Positions 25,931 through 34,634 of a stretch of DNA of 64,000 nucleotides are shown piece by piece. The position numbers were made by a program, and so were the translations under genes. Source of the stretch: Streptomyces misionensis (GTDB lineage Bacteria > Actinomycetota > Actinomycetes > Streptomycetales > Streptomycetaceae); assembly GCF_900104815.1 (NCBI RefSeq), contig NZ_FNTD01000004.1:372001-436000 (forward strand), read 5' to 3'. How positions within the stretch are numbered: the stretch's first letter is position 1; each line of letters opens with the position of its first letter. The notes under the pieces were generated by a model. The model made no database searches, was not told where the DNA came from, and saw only the letters and a list, made by a program, of their open reading frames with translations.

Positions 25931-28900
25931 GAAGAACCCTCGTCCTTCTTGCGGCGGTCCTTCTTCTCCTGCTTCTCCTTGTGCGGGTCCTTGTCCTTCG
26001 GGCTGCGGCGGTCCTTCCCGGAACCCTCATGCGGGTTCTTCTTCTCGTGCCTGGGCTTCGCCGTGTCGCGGTCGCGGTCCTTGCTGTGCTTGTCCTTCGG
26101 TTTCCTGTCGCTACCGTCTCGCTCGGTCGGGCGGCCGGCCCGGTCACCGTCCTTGGCCTCCTTGGGCCTCGACGGGGCGTCCTTGTCGTCGTCCTTGTGC
26201 TTGGGCTTCTTCGGATCGTCGTCCTTGGTCCTGTTCGGCTCCGTGTCTTCGCCCTTGGGCTTCTTCGGACCACTGCCGTCGTCTTTGGGCCTGGAGTCCC
26301 TGTCCCCGTCCTTCGGGGCGGCGGCATCCTTGTCGGCCTTCGGCTTGCCCGCCTGCTCAGGCTCGGTCTTCGGCTTCGGCCGCGGTTCCGGCTTCGGTTT
26401 CGGTTTGGCGGGCGGGGTGGGCTTGGTGTCCGGTTTTTCGGTCGGGTCCTTCGGGCGGCCGTTCCTGTCCTTGGGCGTCGACTCGGCGCCGGTGGGCTTC
26501 TTCGGCTTGCCCTCGTCGGTCCGGGGCGTCTTCGGGTCCGCGTCGGGCTTCCGGTCGGTGGCCTCCTCGTCCTTGGGCTTCTTCGGGCCCCGGCCCTCCG
26601 TGTCCTCGCCGCCCGTACGCCGACGTCCCCCCGGCTTGCCGAACTTGTCCTTGGTGAGTTTGGCCGCGACGCCTCGCAGGCGGCGGCCGACCTTGGCGAC
26701 GTACTTGCCGATCTGGTTGAGGAGGGCCTGGTACAGGACCTCCAGGAGGGCGACGACACCCGCGGCGACGGCCTTGGCGAAGAGGATGCCGGCGCCGCCC
26801 ATGCGCACGGCCCTGAGCCAGGTGAGGACCGCGTCGAGGGAACTGAGGATGGCGCTCAGGGCGCCCCAGGCCGTGCGGATCGCGTCGATGACCGCCATCA
26901 CCCAGCCCGCGCCGGGGATGAGTTTCGCGACGACCTTCGTGATCACCAACTCGCCGATGATGAGCGGCAGTTGAGGGACGACCGCGTCCCAGGCCTCCTT
27001 GACGATCTGAGCCAGGGAGAAACCGCCCTTGATCAGCTTGTCGATGATCGCCTTCGGGACGCCGATGATCTCCTGGATCTTCTCCTGGAACCATGCCTTG
27101 ACGGCCGTGGACACCTCACGGAAGAGGTGGTTCTTCGCGCCGTCCACCGCGGAGTTCTTCGCACCGCCGAGCCAGCCACCCGGGTCGGAGAGGAAGTCGA
27201 CCGCGATCATCATCCAGGCGCCCAGCGCGCCCAGGAGCTTCGAGGCGAACTCCAGGACCGACTTCACCGCCTCGACGACCGCCTTGACCGCCGCCTGGAG
27301 TGCCTTCTTCAGGATGTCGAGGAGGCCGCCGAGCAGCTTGCCGATGGCGTCGAGGAGGTCGGAGACGGCCTGCTTCAGCGCCTGGGCGAGGCGGTTGACC
27401 AGGGCGATCGCCGCCGCGATCAGGTTGGTGACGAACCTGCGGATCTTCGCGGCGAGTTCGATCACCGCGCGCACCATCGCCACCGCGAACTCGATCAGGT
27501 CCTTGATGAGGTTCTTGATCGCATCGACGATGTTCTTGCGGGCCTCGTTGATCCAGCGCTCGACCGTGTCCTTGAAGTTCTTGATGAAGCCGACGACCGC
27601 GTCGCGGGCCGCCCGGATGACCCGGACGATCGCGTTCTTGATCTCGATGACCTTCTGCTTGATCCAGTCGAAGGCCTTGCTGACCCAGTTGCCCGATTCC
27701 TGGACGGCGCCGTCACGCTTCCGGGCCGCGTCGCGTTCGGCCTTGTCGCTCTCGTCCTGGATCTTCTTGTCGCTGCCCTCCTTCTCCTTGCCGACGTCGT
27801 CGTCGGTCTTCTTCTCCTTCTCCTCGACGTCCTTGCGTACCTTGTCGTGCCGCTCGCTCTTCTTGTCGCCCAGGGAGTCGAGCTGCTCGTCCTGGTCCTT
27901 GCGCCAGCCCTCGCGCTGGGCGGTGACCTCGCCCATCGCCTTCTCGCGCTCCCCGGCCTGCGCCTTGGTGTTCGCAGCGATCTCGGCGTCGACCTGCCGC
28001 CGATGCCGGTCCTGCGCGTCGCGGGTGTCGCGGTCCTTGGCCCGCCGGCCTTCGGACATGCTCTTCGCGCCGTCGGTGAACGCCGTCTGGAACTGCGGGC
28101 CCCGGTCGTGCTCCGCCACCTCGGAGGCCGCCTCCGGGGGGACGGCACCGGTCGCCCCGCCGCCGTCGGTCGCCGTACTTCGACCGCCCTGTGCGCCGGG
28201 CACCTTGGCGGTCATCTTCTCCTTGGGCGCGTCCGGATAGACCTGGTCCTCGCCCATCCGCCGTCCGGCGTCGTCCCGGGCGGTGCCGATCGTCTCCTGG
28301 CCCTTGGCGTCGACATGGCCGTCCTGCTCGCCGGCCGTCCGCTCCGCCGCGCCCTTCATGTCGACGCCCGGCGCGTCGCCCGCCCGGGCCTGCTTGAGGG
28401 CGTCGTCCTTCGTCGGCAGCCCCGCGAACTTCGCGGCCAGCGCCTGAGGGTCCACCACCGGCTTGTCGGCGCCGAAGAGGCTCGCGACGCCGTTCACGAT
28501 CTTGCCGCCGATGAAGCCGAGGGCCATCTTGAAGGTGTCCCAGCCGCCGGGCTCCTCGGCCTTCTCCGCCTCGATCCGGCCCTCGGGCTTCTTGGCGCCG
28601 GTCACCTCGGCGTCCTGCTGCTCGGGCGCCTGGGCTTCCTGGGGCTTGTCCTGGGAGTACTCCGCCGGGGCGTCCGTCCTCGGCTTGCCCCGCAGCGTCT
28701 GCGGGGCGCCTGCCGGGCGCTGCATCGAGGGCGGCGCGGCGGCGAGGGCCTTGTGCTCGTCACCGACGGAGCGGTCCACCGCGCCACCGACGCCACCCAT
28801 GGCCTGAAGTGCCTTGTGCGGCTTGAGCTTCGAGGCCGTCGCCAGGCCCGCCTCCGGGGACACCCCGGAGAGGTCGGGGGCCGGGGCGCTGTCCTTCTTG

Positions 28901-31437
28901 CCCCTGGGCCGCGCCGGGGTGGCTCCCCCGCCGCCTCCGCCGCCCGGGGTGGCTCCCCCGACAGCCGCCTTCGTGGCCGGCGCGGACCGCGGCGCGGTCT
29001 CCGGCGCGGCGGGCGATTCCGCGGCCGTCCTCGCGGGAGCCGGTGCGGGCTTCGCGGTGGCGGGCGCGGGCTGCGGCTCCCGCGCCGCCGTCGCGGTGCG
29101 GGGCTGCGGTGTCGTACGCGTCTCGCGGGCCGGCGCCCCGTCAGCCCCGGATTCATGCGGCACGGCGGACGTGCCCGGTGCCGTGGGACCGGCCGCGGCG
29201 GACGCGTCCGGCACCGGCTCCGGGGTTCCGGCGCCCTGCGCGCCCGCCGACTGGGGTCCGGCGGTCACCGACGGGCCGGCGGCCGCATCCCGGGCTTCGG
29301 TGTCCCTCTGCGCCGACTGACCGCCGGTCGCCTTCGGAGACTCCTTCTCCTGGCCACCAGGGCCCTTGTCGCCCGCGGCGGCGGTGCCCTTCTCCTCCTT
29401 CGCGGCCGTCTCCCCCGCCGCGCCGCCGCCCTCGGCGGTCCCCTCGGCCCGGCCCGGCGCCTGCTGCACTGTGGTCTGCGCGGCGACCGGGCCCGCCTTG
29501 GGGTCGTCCCCGCTCTTGGGGTCACGGGTGCCGGGGGCGGGCGGGACCGTTGCCGCCTGTTCCGGCTCGGGTCCGACCGGCCCCGCGCCGCCGTCCGGGC
29601 CGCCCCCGGTCTCCGGCACGGACGCGCCCGGCTCCTCCGCCGCGTCGGCCCCGGCCGTGTCCTCCTCCGGGCCGGCCGCCGCGTCCTCCGCGTCCTCCGC
29701 GTCCCGCTCGGCCTGTACTTGGTCCGCCCTGGTCGGCGGTGGGGCGGGGAAGGACGGGACCGACGACGCCGACGCCCCGGGGTCGAACGTGTCCGCGGTC
29801 GGTACGGCGGACACGTCGGGGTCCTGCGTCGGCAAGAAGTCCTCGGGCCGGAGTTTGACGTCCCAGGCGCTCTGCTCCCCGCCCCCGACGTCGACCTCCG
29901 ACTCGCCGCCGGAGCCGAAGAGGTCCTCGTCCGTCGTCTCCTCGGGGCCGTCGACGTCCTGGTTGCGCCTGCCCTCCAGAGTGCTGAACGGTCCCGGGAG
30001 CCGGGTGTCCGGGCCGGCGGCCGTCGGCGAGCCGGAGGGCTTCTCCTGGCCGCCCTTGTCCTGCTGCCGCAGCTGCTGTCCGGCGACGGCGGCCTCGGCC
30101 GCGCCCGGCCGGTGCCGCGCCGCGGACTCCTCCTCGCTCGGTGCCGGGGTCCGCGTCTCCTCGGTCCGCTCCCGGCCGCCCTCACCCGCCTCCCCGCTCT
30201 GCGCCCGGCCGCCCTTGCCCGCGTCCGCGCCCTGTTCCTGCCCCGCCGCCGTCGTCTCCGTGTCGCTTCGCCGTGCGCCGGCCGGCGCCGCCCCGGCGGG
30301 GGCGGACGGCGCGGACTGTTCCTGGCCGGCGGGGGCCGTCGCCGTGCCCGCCGTCGGTGCCGGGCCCCGCGCGGGTCCCGGTGCCCCCGGCGTCTTCTCC
30401 CGCGCCCCGTGCGGCGCGCCTCCGCCCTGCGGGGTGCTCCCGTGCCCGGCCGTGCCGCCGTTCGGCGGGGTGCTGCCGGCCGCGCCCTGGTCGGCGGCCC
30501 CTTCCTTCTCGGGTCCCGGCGCGATGCCCGGCCGTGCCGCCTCGGCCCGCCGCTGTTCCTGTGACCGCAGCGCCTGCTCGCGCTCGGTGCGCACCTGTTC
30601 GGCCGCGTCCGGCTCGATCTCGGGCGCGTCATGCGCGTTGACTTCCAGGTCCTGGGCGTGCTCGTCGTACGCCCCGGCCTCCTCGACGAGGTCGAGCACC
30701 CGGTCGTGCTCCGGGGCGAGCAGCCGGTTCTCCAGGCGGACCAGAACGCCGTCGAGCAACTCCTCCGGCAACCGGGCGAGTTGCTTGCGAGTGCGGCCGG
30801 AAAGGTCCTCCGGGTCGCCCCGCAGGGACCGTACGACCGAGTTGACGAGCCGGTCGAGCAGGGTCGCCGGGTCCACCGCCTCCGCACGGCTGCGCTCCGC
30901 GTCCACCGTCGCATACCGCAGCCACCCCGGCGTGGACCGGTTCTCCGTCACCTCGGGCGCCGGTGCGTCGGTCGAGGGGCGGACCAGATCCTGAGCGGCG
31001 GATTCGGCCTCGCGTTCGATGGATTGCTGAGGGAGGCTGACCGCGCCCGGTTCGCGGCCCGCTCGCAGGGTGCCGAGGCCGTGCGGGTTCTGGACGGTGT
31101 GCAGCAGTTCGTGGGCGAGCAGGCGGCGGCCCTCGTCGGTGCCGGGCCGGAAGGCGCCCGAGCGGAAGAGGATGTCCTGGCCGACGGCCACGGCGTCGGC
31201 GCCGAGCAGTTCGGTGAGGCGGTCGGCGTCGCGGTCGGTGTGCAGGCGGACGCGGCTCAGGTCGTGACCGAGCTGGTCCTCCAACTCGCGGCGGACGGCC
31301 AGGTCGAGGGGCTGTCCGGCGCCGCTGACGATGTTCTTCGGTTCGGGGGTGCGGGATGCGGCGGCGCGTTCCCTGCGCTTGCGGCGGCGCTGTTCGGCCG
31401 TCTGCCGGTCGGCCGCGTCCTGGGCCCTGGCGGTCAT
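24670..31437 (-). CDS. giant eCIS-core (DUF4157) protein with putative C-terminal toxin domain
   Basis: A 2255-residue protein. Residues 37-120: eCIS-core/DUF4157 domain (SGAGQPLDLAVRRELEDQLGHDLSRVRLHTD, then RLLAHELLHTVQ) with a metallopeptidase-like HELLH at 109-113. About 290-950: disordered Pro/Ala/Gly/Gln-rich region. About 1080-1250: charged, probable coiled coil. About 1250-1585: amphipathic and hydrophobic helices, including AWMMIAVDFL and GILFAKAVAAGVVALLEVLYQALL. About 1595-1840: Lys/Asp/Pro-rich linker. About 1842-2255: unrecognised, AT-richer C-terminal domain. DUF4157 is a known marker of CIS-associated effectors. No other gene in the operon looks like a tape measure, so the helical block could fill that role or form a pore (inference). 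Start overlaps the upstream stop as ATGA. Confidence 0.8.
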   Translation of the reverse strand: MTARAQDAADRQTAEQRRRKRRERAAASRTPEPKNIVSGAGQPLDLAVRRELEDQLGHDLSRVRLHTDRDADRLTELLGADAVAVGQDILFRSGAFRPGTDEGRRLLAHELLHTVQNPHGLGTLRAGREPGAVSLPQQSIEREAESAAQDLVRPSTDAPAPEVTENRSTPGWLRYATVDAERSRAEAVDPATLLDRLVNSVVRSLRGDPEDLSGRTRKQLARLPEELLDGVLVRLENRLLAPEHDRVLDLVEEAGAYDEHAQDLEVNAHDAPEIEPDAAEQVRTEREQALRSQEQRRAEAARPGIAPGPEKEGAADQGAAGSTPPNGGTAGHGSTPQGGGAPHGAREKTPGAPGPARGPAPTAGTATAPAGQEQSAPSAPAGAAPAGARRSDTETTAAGQEQGADAGKGGRAQSGEAGEGGRERTEETRTPAPSEEESAARHRPGAAEAAVAGQQLRQQDKGGQEKPSGSPTAAGPDTRLPGPFSTLEGRRNQDVDGPEETTDEDLFGSGGESEVDVGGGEQSAWDVKLRPEDFLPTQDPDVSAVPTADTFDPGASASSVPSFPAPPPTRADQVQAERDAEDAEDAAAGPEEDTAGADAAEEPGASVPETGGGPDGGAGPVGPEPEQAATVPPAPGTRDPKSGDDPKAGPVAAQTTVQQAPGRAEGTAEGGGAAGETAAKEEKGTAAAGDKGPGGQEKESPKATGGQSAQRDTEARDAAAGPSVTAGPQSAGAQGAGTPEPVPDASAAAGPTAPGTSAVPHESGADGAPARETRTTPQPRTATAAREPQPAPATAKPAPAPARTAAESPAAPETAPRSAPATKAAVGGATPGGGGGGGATPARPRGKKDSAPAPDLSGVSPEAGLATASKLKPHKALQAMGGVGGAVDRSVGDEHKALAAAPPSMQRPAGAPQTLRGKPRTDAPAEYSQDKPQEAQAPEQQDAEVTGAKKPEGRIEAEKAEEPGGWDTFKMALGFIGGKIVNGVASLFGADKPVVDPQALAAKFAGLPTKDDALKQARAGDAPGVDMKGAAERTAGEQDGHVDAKGQETIGTARDDAGRRMGEDQVYPDAPKEKMTAKVPGAQGGRSTATDGGGATGAVPPEAASEVAEHDRGPQFQTAFTDGAKSMSEGRRAKDRDTRDAQDRHRRQVDAEIAANTKAQAGEREKAMGEVTAQREGWRKDQDEQLDSLGDKKSERHDKVRKDVEEKEKKTDDDVGKEKEGSDKKIQDESDKAERDAARKRDGAVQESGNWVSKAFDWIKQKVIEIKNAIVRVIRAARDAVVGFIKNFKDTVERWINEARKNIVDAIKNLIKDLIEFAVAMVRAVIELAAKIRRFVTNLIAAAIALVNRLAQALKQAVSDLLDAIGKLLGGLLDILKKALQAAVKAVVEAVKSVLEFASKLLGALGAWMMIAVDFLSDPGGWLGGAKNSAVDGAKNHLFREVSTAVKAWFQEKIQEIIGVPKAIIDKLIKGGFSLAQIVKEAWDAVVPQLPLIIGELVITKVVAKLIPGAGWVMAVIDAIRTAWGALSAILSSLDAVLTWLRAVRMGGAGILFAKAVAAGVVALLEVLYQALLNQIGKYVAKVGRRLRGVAAKLTKDKFGKPGGRRRTGGEDTEGRGPKKPKDEEATDRKPDADPKTPRTDEGKPKKPTGAESTPKDRNGRPKDPTEKPDTKPTPPAKPKPKPEPRPKPKTEPEQAGKPKADKDAAAPKDGDRDSRPKDDGSGPKKPKGEDTEPNRTKDDDPKKPKHKDDDKDAPSRPKEAKDGDRAGRPTERDGSDRKPKDKHSKDRDRDTAKPRHEKKNPHEGSGKDRRSPKDKDPHKEKQEKKDRRKKDEGSSESKEKRLSEIVARMRPALSRLLSRGVGRVVHRSTLAGMRIWYRLTELAVEGASSFDDLAVLNPRKIVISGRELNSEPILLYLRILEEDILSQAQQLQATGMGGQQIGTRREQLPGRNPRLRASIPQQVDIASAYVQLKNAGLVTQIMDWGGAETWRTRLPSGPYLQKFRNGQTYQERDRNPNSSTKYSEILKRLQRSQNVGGIADALARWHSDRRNQLPYEETEDISLVGTLAYLAERDRNPGNMVTSVLLADLYNQVPHPDRRREILRLQRTFSLQPMIPAGSPAGAKILPDFLEGDPGSLDRAIEQMQDELRMADSHPDAALNDARGYLERFTEEKDGPKNRSRVQRKRPGLTELRKLQDANNLANREVQLIEKWFEAVYRNTDFGSGLSEEQLYQEIREKIKSRLQGVFPWWKPQV

Positions 31438-31718
31438 GGGGTCACCTCCCCGTGTCCGCTGAGCCCTTCGTGGACCGCGCGGGCCAGTTCCTGGCCGAGG
31501 CGGCGGGCCGACAGTCCGGCACGCAGCGGCGGCAGGCCAGTGAGCGCTTCCAGGGTCAGGGCGCCGTTCTCCGCCAGCGGCACGCCGTGCTGCCGTACCA
31601 GACGGGCGAGTTCGTGTTCGAACGCGGCCGAGACGCGGGCCGGGTCGGCGTGGAAGCCGTCGAGGACCAGTTCGCCGATCTCCACACGGATCGCCGGGGG
31701 CCGCCTGTTCACACCCAT
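31434..31718 (-). CDS. small conserved CIS-cluster protein
   Basis: A 94-residue protein: VEIGELVLDGFHADPARVSAAFEHELARLVRQHG in the N-terminal half and LSARRLGQELARAVHEGL at the end. Short proteins with an I-x-I-x-x-L-V-L-D-G start followed by an amphipathic helix are typical neighbours of eCIS-core genes; function unknown, perhaps a chaperone or adaptor for loading the giant protein. It overlaps the AAA+ gene stop by 10 nt and the eCIS-core gene start by 4 nt, so all three are coupled. Confidence 0.72.
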   Translation of the reverse strand: MGVNRRPPAIRVEIGELVLDGFHADPARVSAAFEHELARLVRQHGVPLAENGALTLEALTGLPPLRAGLSARRLGQELARAVHEGLSGHGEVTP

Positions 31719-33709
31719 CCGCGCACCTCCGCGGGGGTCAGTGAGCGCTCCAGCTTGAGGTATTCGGTGCGGGCGGCGGCGAGCATGTGCCGCATCTGCA
31801 GCCGGTCGCCCTCCTCGGCGGCGAGGAACGCCCCGGACAGGGCGATGTTGCGGATGGAGCCGCCGGCGACGGTGAGCCGGGCCAGCAGGTCCGGGTCGAT
31901 GTCCTTGAGCGGGGCCTGCGGTGGCAGCACCCGGCGCCAGATCTCGGCGCGTTCGTGCTCGGCCGGGAAGGGGAAGTCGACCACGAAGCGGATGCGGCGA
32001 AGGAAGGCCGTGTCGAGGGCCTGCTTCATGTTGGTGGTGAGGATGGCGAGGCCCCGGTAGGCCTCCATCCGCATCAGCAGGTAGCTGACCTCCAGGTTGG
32101 CGTACCGGTCGTGGCTGTCCTTGACCTCGCTGCGCTTGCCGAACAGGGCGTCGGCCTCGTCGAACAGCAGGAGCGCGCCGCCGCGTTCGGCGGTGTCGAA
32201 GACGCGGCGCAGGTTCTTCTCGGTCTCGCCGATGTACTTGCTGACCACCTGGGAGAGGTCCACGACGAACAGGTCCAGGCCGAGTTCGTCGGCCATCACC
32301 TCGGCGGCGAGGGTCTTGCCCGTGCCGGAGCCGCCGGCGAACAGCGCGGTGACGCCGAGCCCCCGGCGCAGGGTCGCGGCGAATCCCCATTCCTGGTGGA
32401 CAGTCGGCCGCTGCCGCACATGCGCGACGATCTCGCGGAGCACGGCGGTCTGCCGGTCGTGCAGCACGAGGTCGTGCCAGCCGGCCCGGGGTTCTATCCG
32501 GCGGCCCAGTTCGTCCATGCCGACACGGGCCTCCTCCAGCCCGGCCCGCCAGGCGAGTTCGGCGGCGTCGGCCTCGTCCTCGTGGGGCAGTCGGCGGCTC
32601 ACGGCGGCCGCGGCGGAGCGGACGACGTGCGGCGGCAGCCGGAACTGGGCGACGAGGGAGCGCAGTTCACCGTCGGCGAGATCGGCGACGTCCGTGAACG
32701 CGTCGGCCCAGACGGCCAGTTGTTCGTCGTCGTCCAGGCGCGGTACGGCCACCCGGGTGCCGTGCGGGCGCCCGGTGGGCAGCGGGTCCTCGCTGGAGAC
32801 GACGACGGGGACGGCGGCCCCGGCGAGGAACGCCTCGGTGGCGGCGCGCTGGTCGCGGTCCAGGTCGCCGGCCTCCACCAGCAGCGCGGCGGGCAGCAGG
32901 ATCGCCTCCCGCTGCCACAGCCGGGCCAGGCGGTCGCGCTCGGCGGGGTCGGTCGGCAGGTCCTCGGCGCTCATGGTGTACAGCCGCAGTCCGCAGCGGG
33001 CGGCCGCGGTGGCCGCGAGCTCGGCGCGGCTGCGCTGGTCGCCGCCGGTCACCTCGACCACGGGTGGCGCGCCGGGGCCCCGGCCGTCCTCCCGCCAGCC
33101 TTCGGCGAGCCGGTTCGCGGCCAGGTCGTACGAGGGCGGGAGCGTGTCCGGTGGGGTGGTGCGGCGCAGGCGGCCGTGCAGCCGGGCGTCGAGATAGGGC
33201 GAGTCGAGCAGGAAGTGCAGGACGCGTTCGTCCAGCCGGAGCCGGGAGACGGTCAGCCGGGTCTCGTCCTCCAGTTCCACGATCCGCCAGCGGCGCAGCG
33301 GGGCCACGGGGGTGAGGGCGCTCCAGTGCGGTTCGCCGAGGGCGGCCAGGGCGAGGGAGAAGGTGGGGTACGCGCGCCGGGGGTCGCCCGCGGCCGCGGC
33401 GCACCGGGCGGCCGTGGTGGGGTCGAGTTCGTCGGCGGCGGTGAGCAGGACGAGGTCGCGTTCGAAGGGGGTGAGTCCGAAGAGGGCGACGAGGGCGTCG
33501 AGCGGGGTGGTGCGGGCCGGTGCGGGGGTGAGGGCGGTGGCGGGGCCGTTCCGCGCCGCGGTGGGCCGGCCCTGGCCGGTGCGGGCGGCGTGCGCGTCGA
33601 CGCGGGCGAGGACGCGCCGGATTCCGGCGGTCAGTGCGGAGTCGTCGCCCCCGGTCCCCGGCTGCTCGTCCTTCTCCATGTGTTCACCCGCCCCCGTCGT
33701 GTCGCCCAT
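31709..33709 (-). CDS. CIS AAA+ ATPase (Pvc15-like)
   Basis: About 666 residues. A single C-terminal AAA+ module: Walker A GGSGTGKT near 458-465, Walker B LLLFDEAD near 515, sensor-1 ILTTN, and the arginine pair in AFLRRIRFVVDFP. The N-terminal 400 residues are a CIS-specific helical domain that also contains a degenerate first ATPase-like lobe. Pvc15-type ATPases are needed for CIS particle production or effector loading. The start is uncertain: ATG 33709, 7 nt after the cap gene stop, is chosen for coupling; ATG 33679 (MEKDEQ) gives a protein 10 residues shorter. Confidence 0.9.
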   Translation of the reverse strand: MGDTTGAGEHMEKDEQPGTGGDDSALTAGIRRVLARVDAHAARTGQGRPTAARNGPATALTPAPARTTPLDALVALFGLTPFERDLVLLTAADELDPTTAARCAAAAGDPRRAYPTFSLALAALGEPHWSALTPVAPLRRWRIVELEDETRLTVSRLRLDERVLHFLLDSPYLDARLHGRLRRTTPPDTLPPSYDLAANRLAEGWREDGRGPGAPPVVEVTGGDQRSRAELAATAAARCGLRLYTMSAEDLPTDPAERDRLARLWQREAILLPAALLVEAGDLDRDQRAATEAFLAGAAVPVVVSSEDPLPTGRPHGTRVAVPRLDDDEQLAVWADAFTDVADLADGELRSLVAQFRLPPHVVRSAAAAVSRRLPHEDEADAAELAWRAGLEEARVGMDELGRRIEPRAGWHDLVLHDRQTAVLREIVAHVRQRPTVHQEWGFAATLRRGLGVTALFAGGSGTGKTLAAEVMADELGLDLFVVDLSQVVSKYIGETEKNLRRVFDTAERGGALLLFDEADALFGKRSEVKDSHDRYANLEVSYLLMRMEAYRGLAILTTNMKQALDTAFLRRIRFVVDFPFPAEHERAEIWRRVLPPQAPLKDIDPDLLARLTVAGGSIRNIALSGAFLAAEEGDRLQMRHMLAAARTEYLKLERSLTPAEVRGWV

Positions 33710-33716
33710 CGGCGTG

Positions 33717-34598
33717 TCAGTTGTCGTCGTCGGTGTGCTCGGTGCCGTCCGCGTCGCGGTTCGTCCTGCGCGCGGGTGGCTGCGCCGCCTTGGCCGCTCG
33801 GGACGTGCTCTTGCGGGCGCGCGCCGGTGCCTTGGCGAGGGCTTTCGCGGGGGCCTTGGCCGGGGCCTTCGCCGGGCGCTCGGCAGCGGACTCGGCAGAC
33901 GCCTTGGTCTGCTGCGCCGGCGCGGGGTCCGCCGCTCCGGCCCCGTCCCGCCTGGGGGCCCCTTCCGTCCCCGGCCCCGGGGGGACCGGCGCGCCGAACG
34001 GCAGCACACGTACCTCCGGCCGCTCGACCGGCCTGGCCGGTGTCGGCGTCTGGCGGCCGTCGATGAGGACCAGGGAGGCCTGGTAGACGACGGAGAGGGC
34101 GTAGGGGGTCTGGTAGAGCATCCCCCACAGCTTCGACGTCTCGTCGATGTCCATCACGTTCGGTGTGAACCGCACCCGCTGGGCCGACTCCGCGAGGTTG
34201 CTGCCCGCCAAGTAGGGCTTCTCGCCCGCGAGTTCGATGACGTCCTTGGGCAGGACCGGGATCTCGTGCAGGGTGCGCACGACCGAGCCGAGGAGGCGCT
34301 GCCCGACCAGTTCGGTCTCGTCGCCGTACGCGCTGATCACGTAGTTGAGGTCGAGCGCCGCGCTCGCCCGGCGCACCAGCGTGCCGTCGGGGGCGCGGGT
34401 GGGCAGGTCGTCGTTGCGCCGCGAGGAGTTCGGGGTCACCTGGTAGAGGAAGACGGAGATGGTGGGTTCGGCGGGCGGTTCGGCGGGCGGCTTGCGCGGC
34501 TCCACCTTCACCGCCATGTCGATCTCCGGCTGGAGGTGGGATTCGATCAGCAGGGCGAGGGCCTGGCTGACGTGGGCGATGGCGAGTGCGTTGCTCAT
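33717..34598 (-). CDS. CIS cap/terminator protein (DUF4255, Pvc16-like)
   Basis: A 293-residue protein. Residues 1-190 are the DUF4255 domain: MSNALAIAHVSQALALLIESHL, then TISVFLYQVTPNSSRRNDDLPTRAPDGTLVRRASAALDLNYVISAYG and LWGMLYQTPYALSVVYQASLVLIDG. Pvc16/DUF4255 proteins cap the distal end of tube and sheath. Odd feature: the last 75 residues are a Lys/Ala/Pro tail (KAPAKAPAKALAKAPARARK and similar) like histone H1 C-termini, ending in acidic residues; it is not part of the domain. Confidence 0.9.
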   Translation of the reverse strand: MSNALAIAHVSQALALLIESHLQPEIDMAVKVEPRKPPAEPPAEPTISVFLYQVTPNSSRRNDDLPTRAPDGTLVRRASAALDLNYVISAYGDETELVGQRLLGSVVRTLHEIPVLPKDVIELAGEKPYLAGSNLAESAQRVRFTPNVMDIDETSKLWGMLYQTPYALSVVYQASLVLIDGRQTPTPARPVERPEVRVLPFGAPVPPGPGTEGAPRRDGAGAADPAPAQQTKASAESAAERPAKAPAKAPAKALAKAPARARKSTSRAAKAAQPPARRTNRDADGTEHTDDDN

Positions 34599-34634
34599 GG
34601 CCTCAGTTCCCCGTCCCCTGCGTCGTCGTGCGGC

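Noticed and set aside
26000..26650. Lys/Asp/Pro-rich coding stretch as a DNA repeat array or CRISPR
   Set aside because: Irregular codons for a charged linker inside an open frame; no constant repeat unit or spacers.
25297..30564. 1755-codon open frame on the plus strand
   Set aside because: Antisense shadow of the giant eCIS-core gene; its translation is Leu/Arg/Val-rich noise created by GC bias, without domains or a ribosome binding site.
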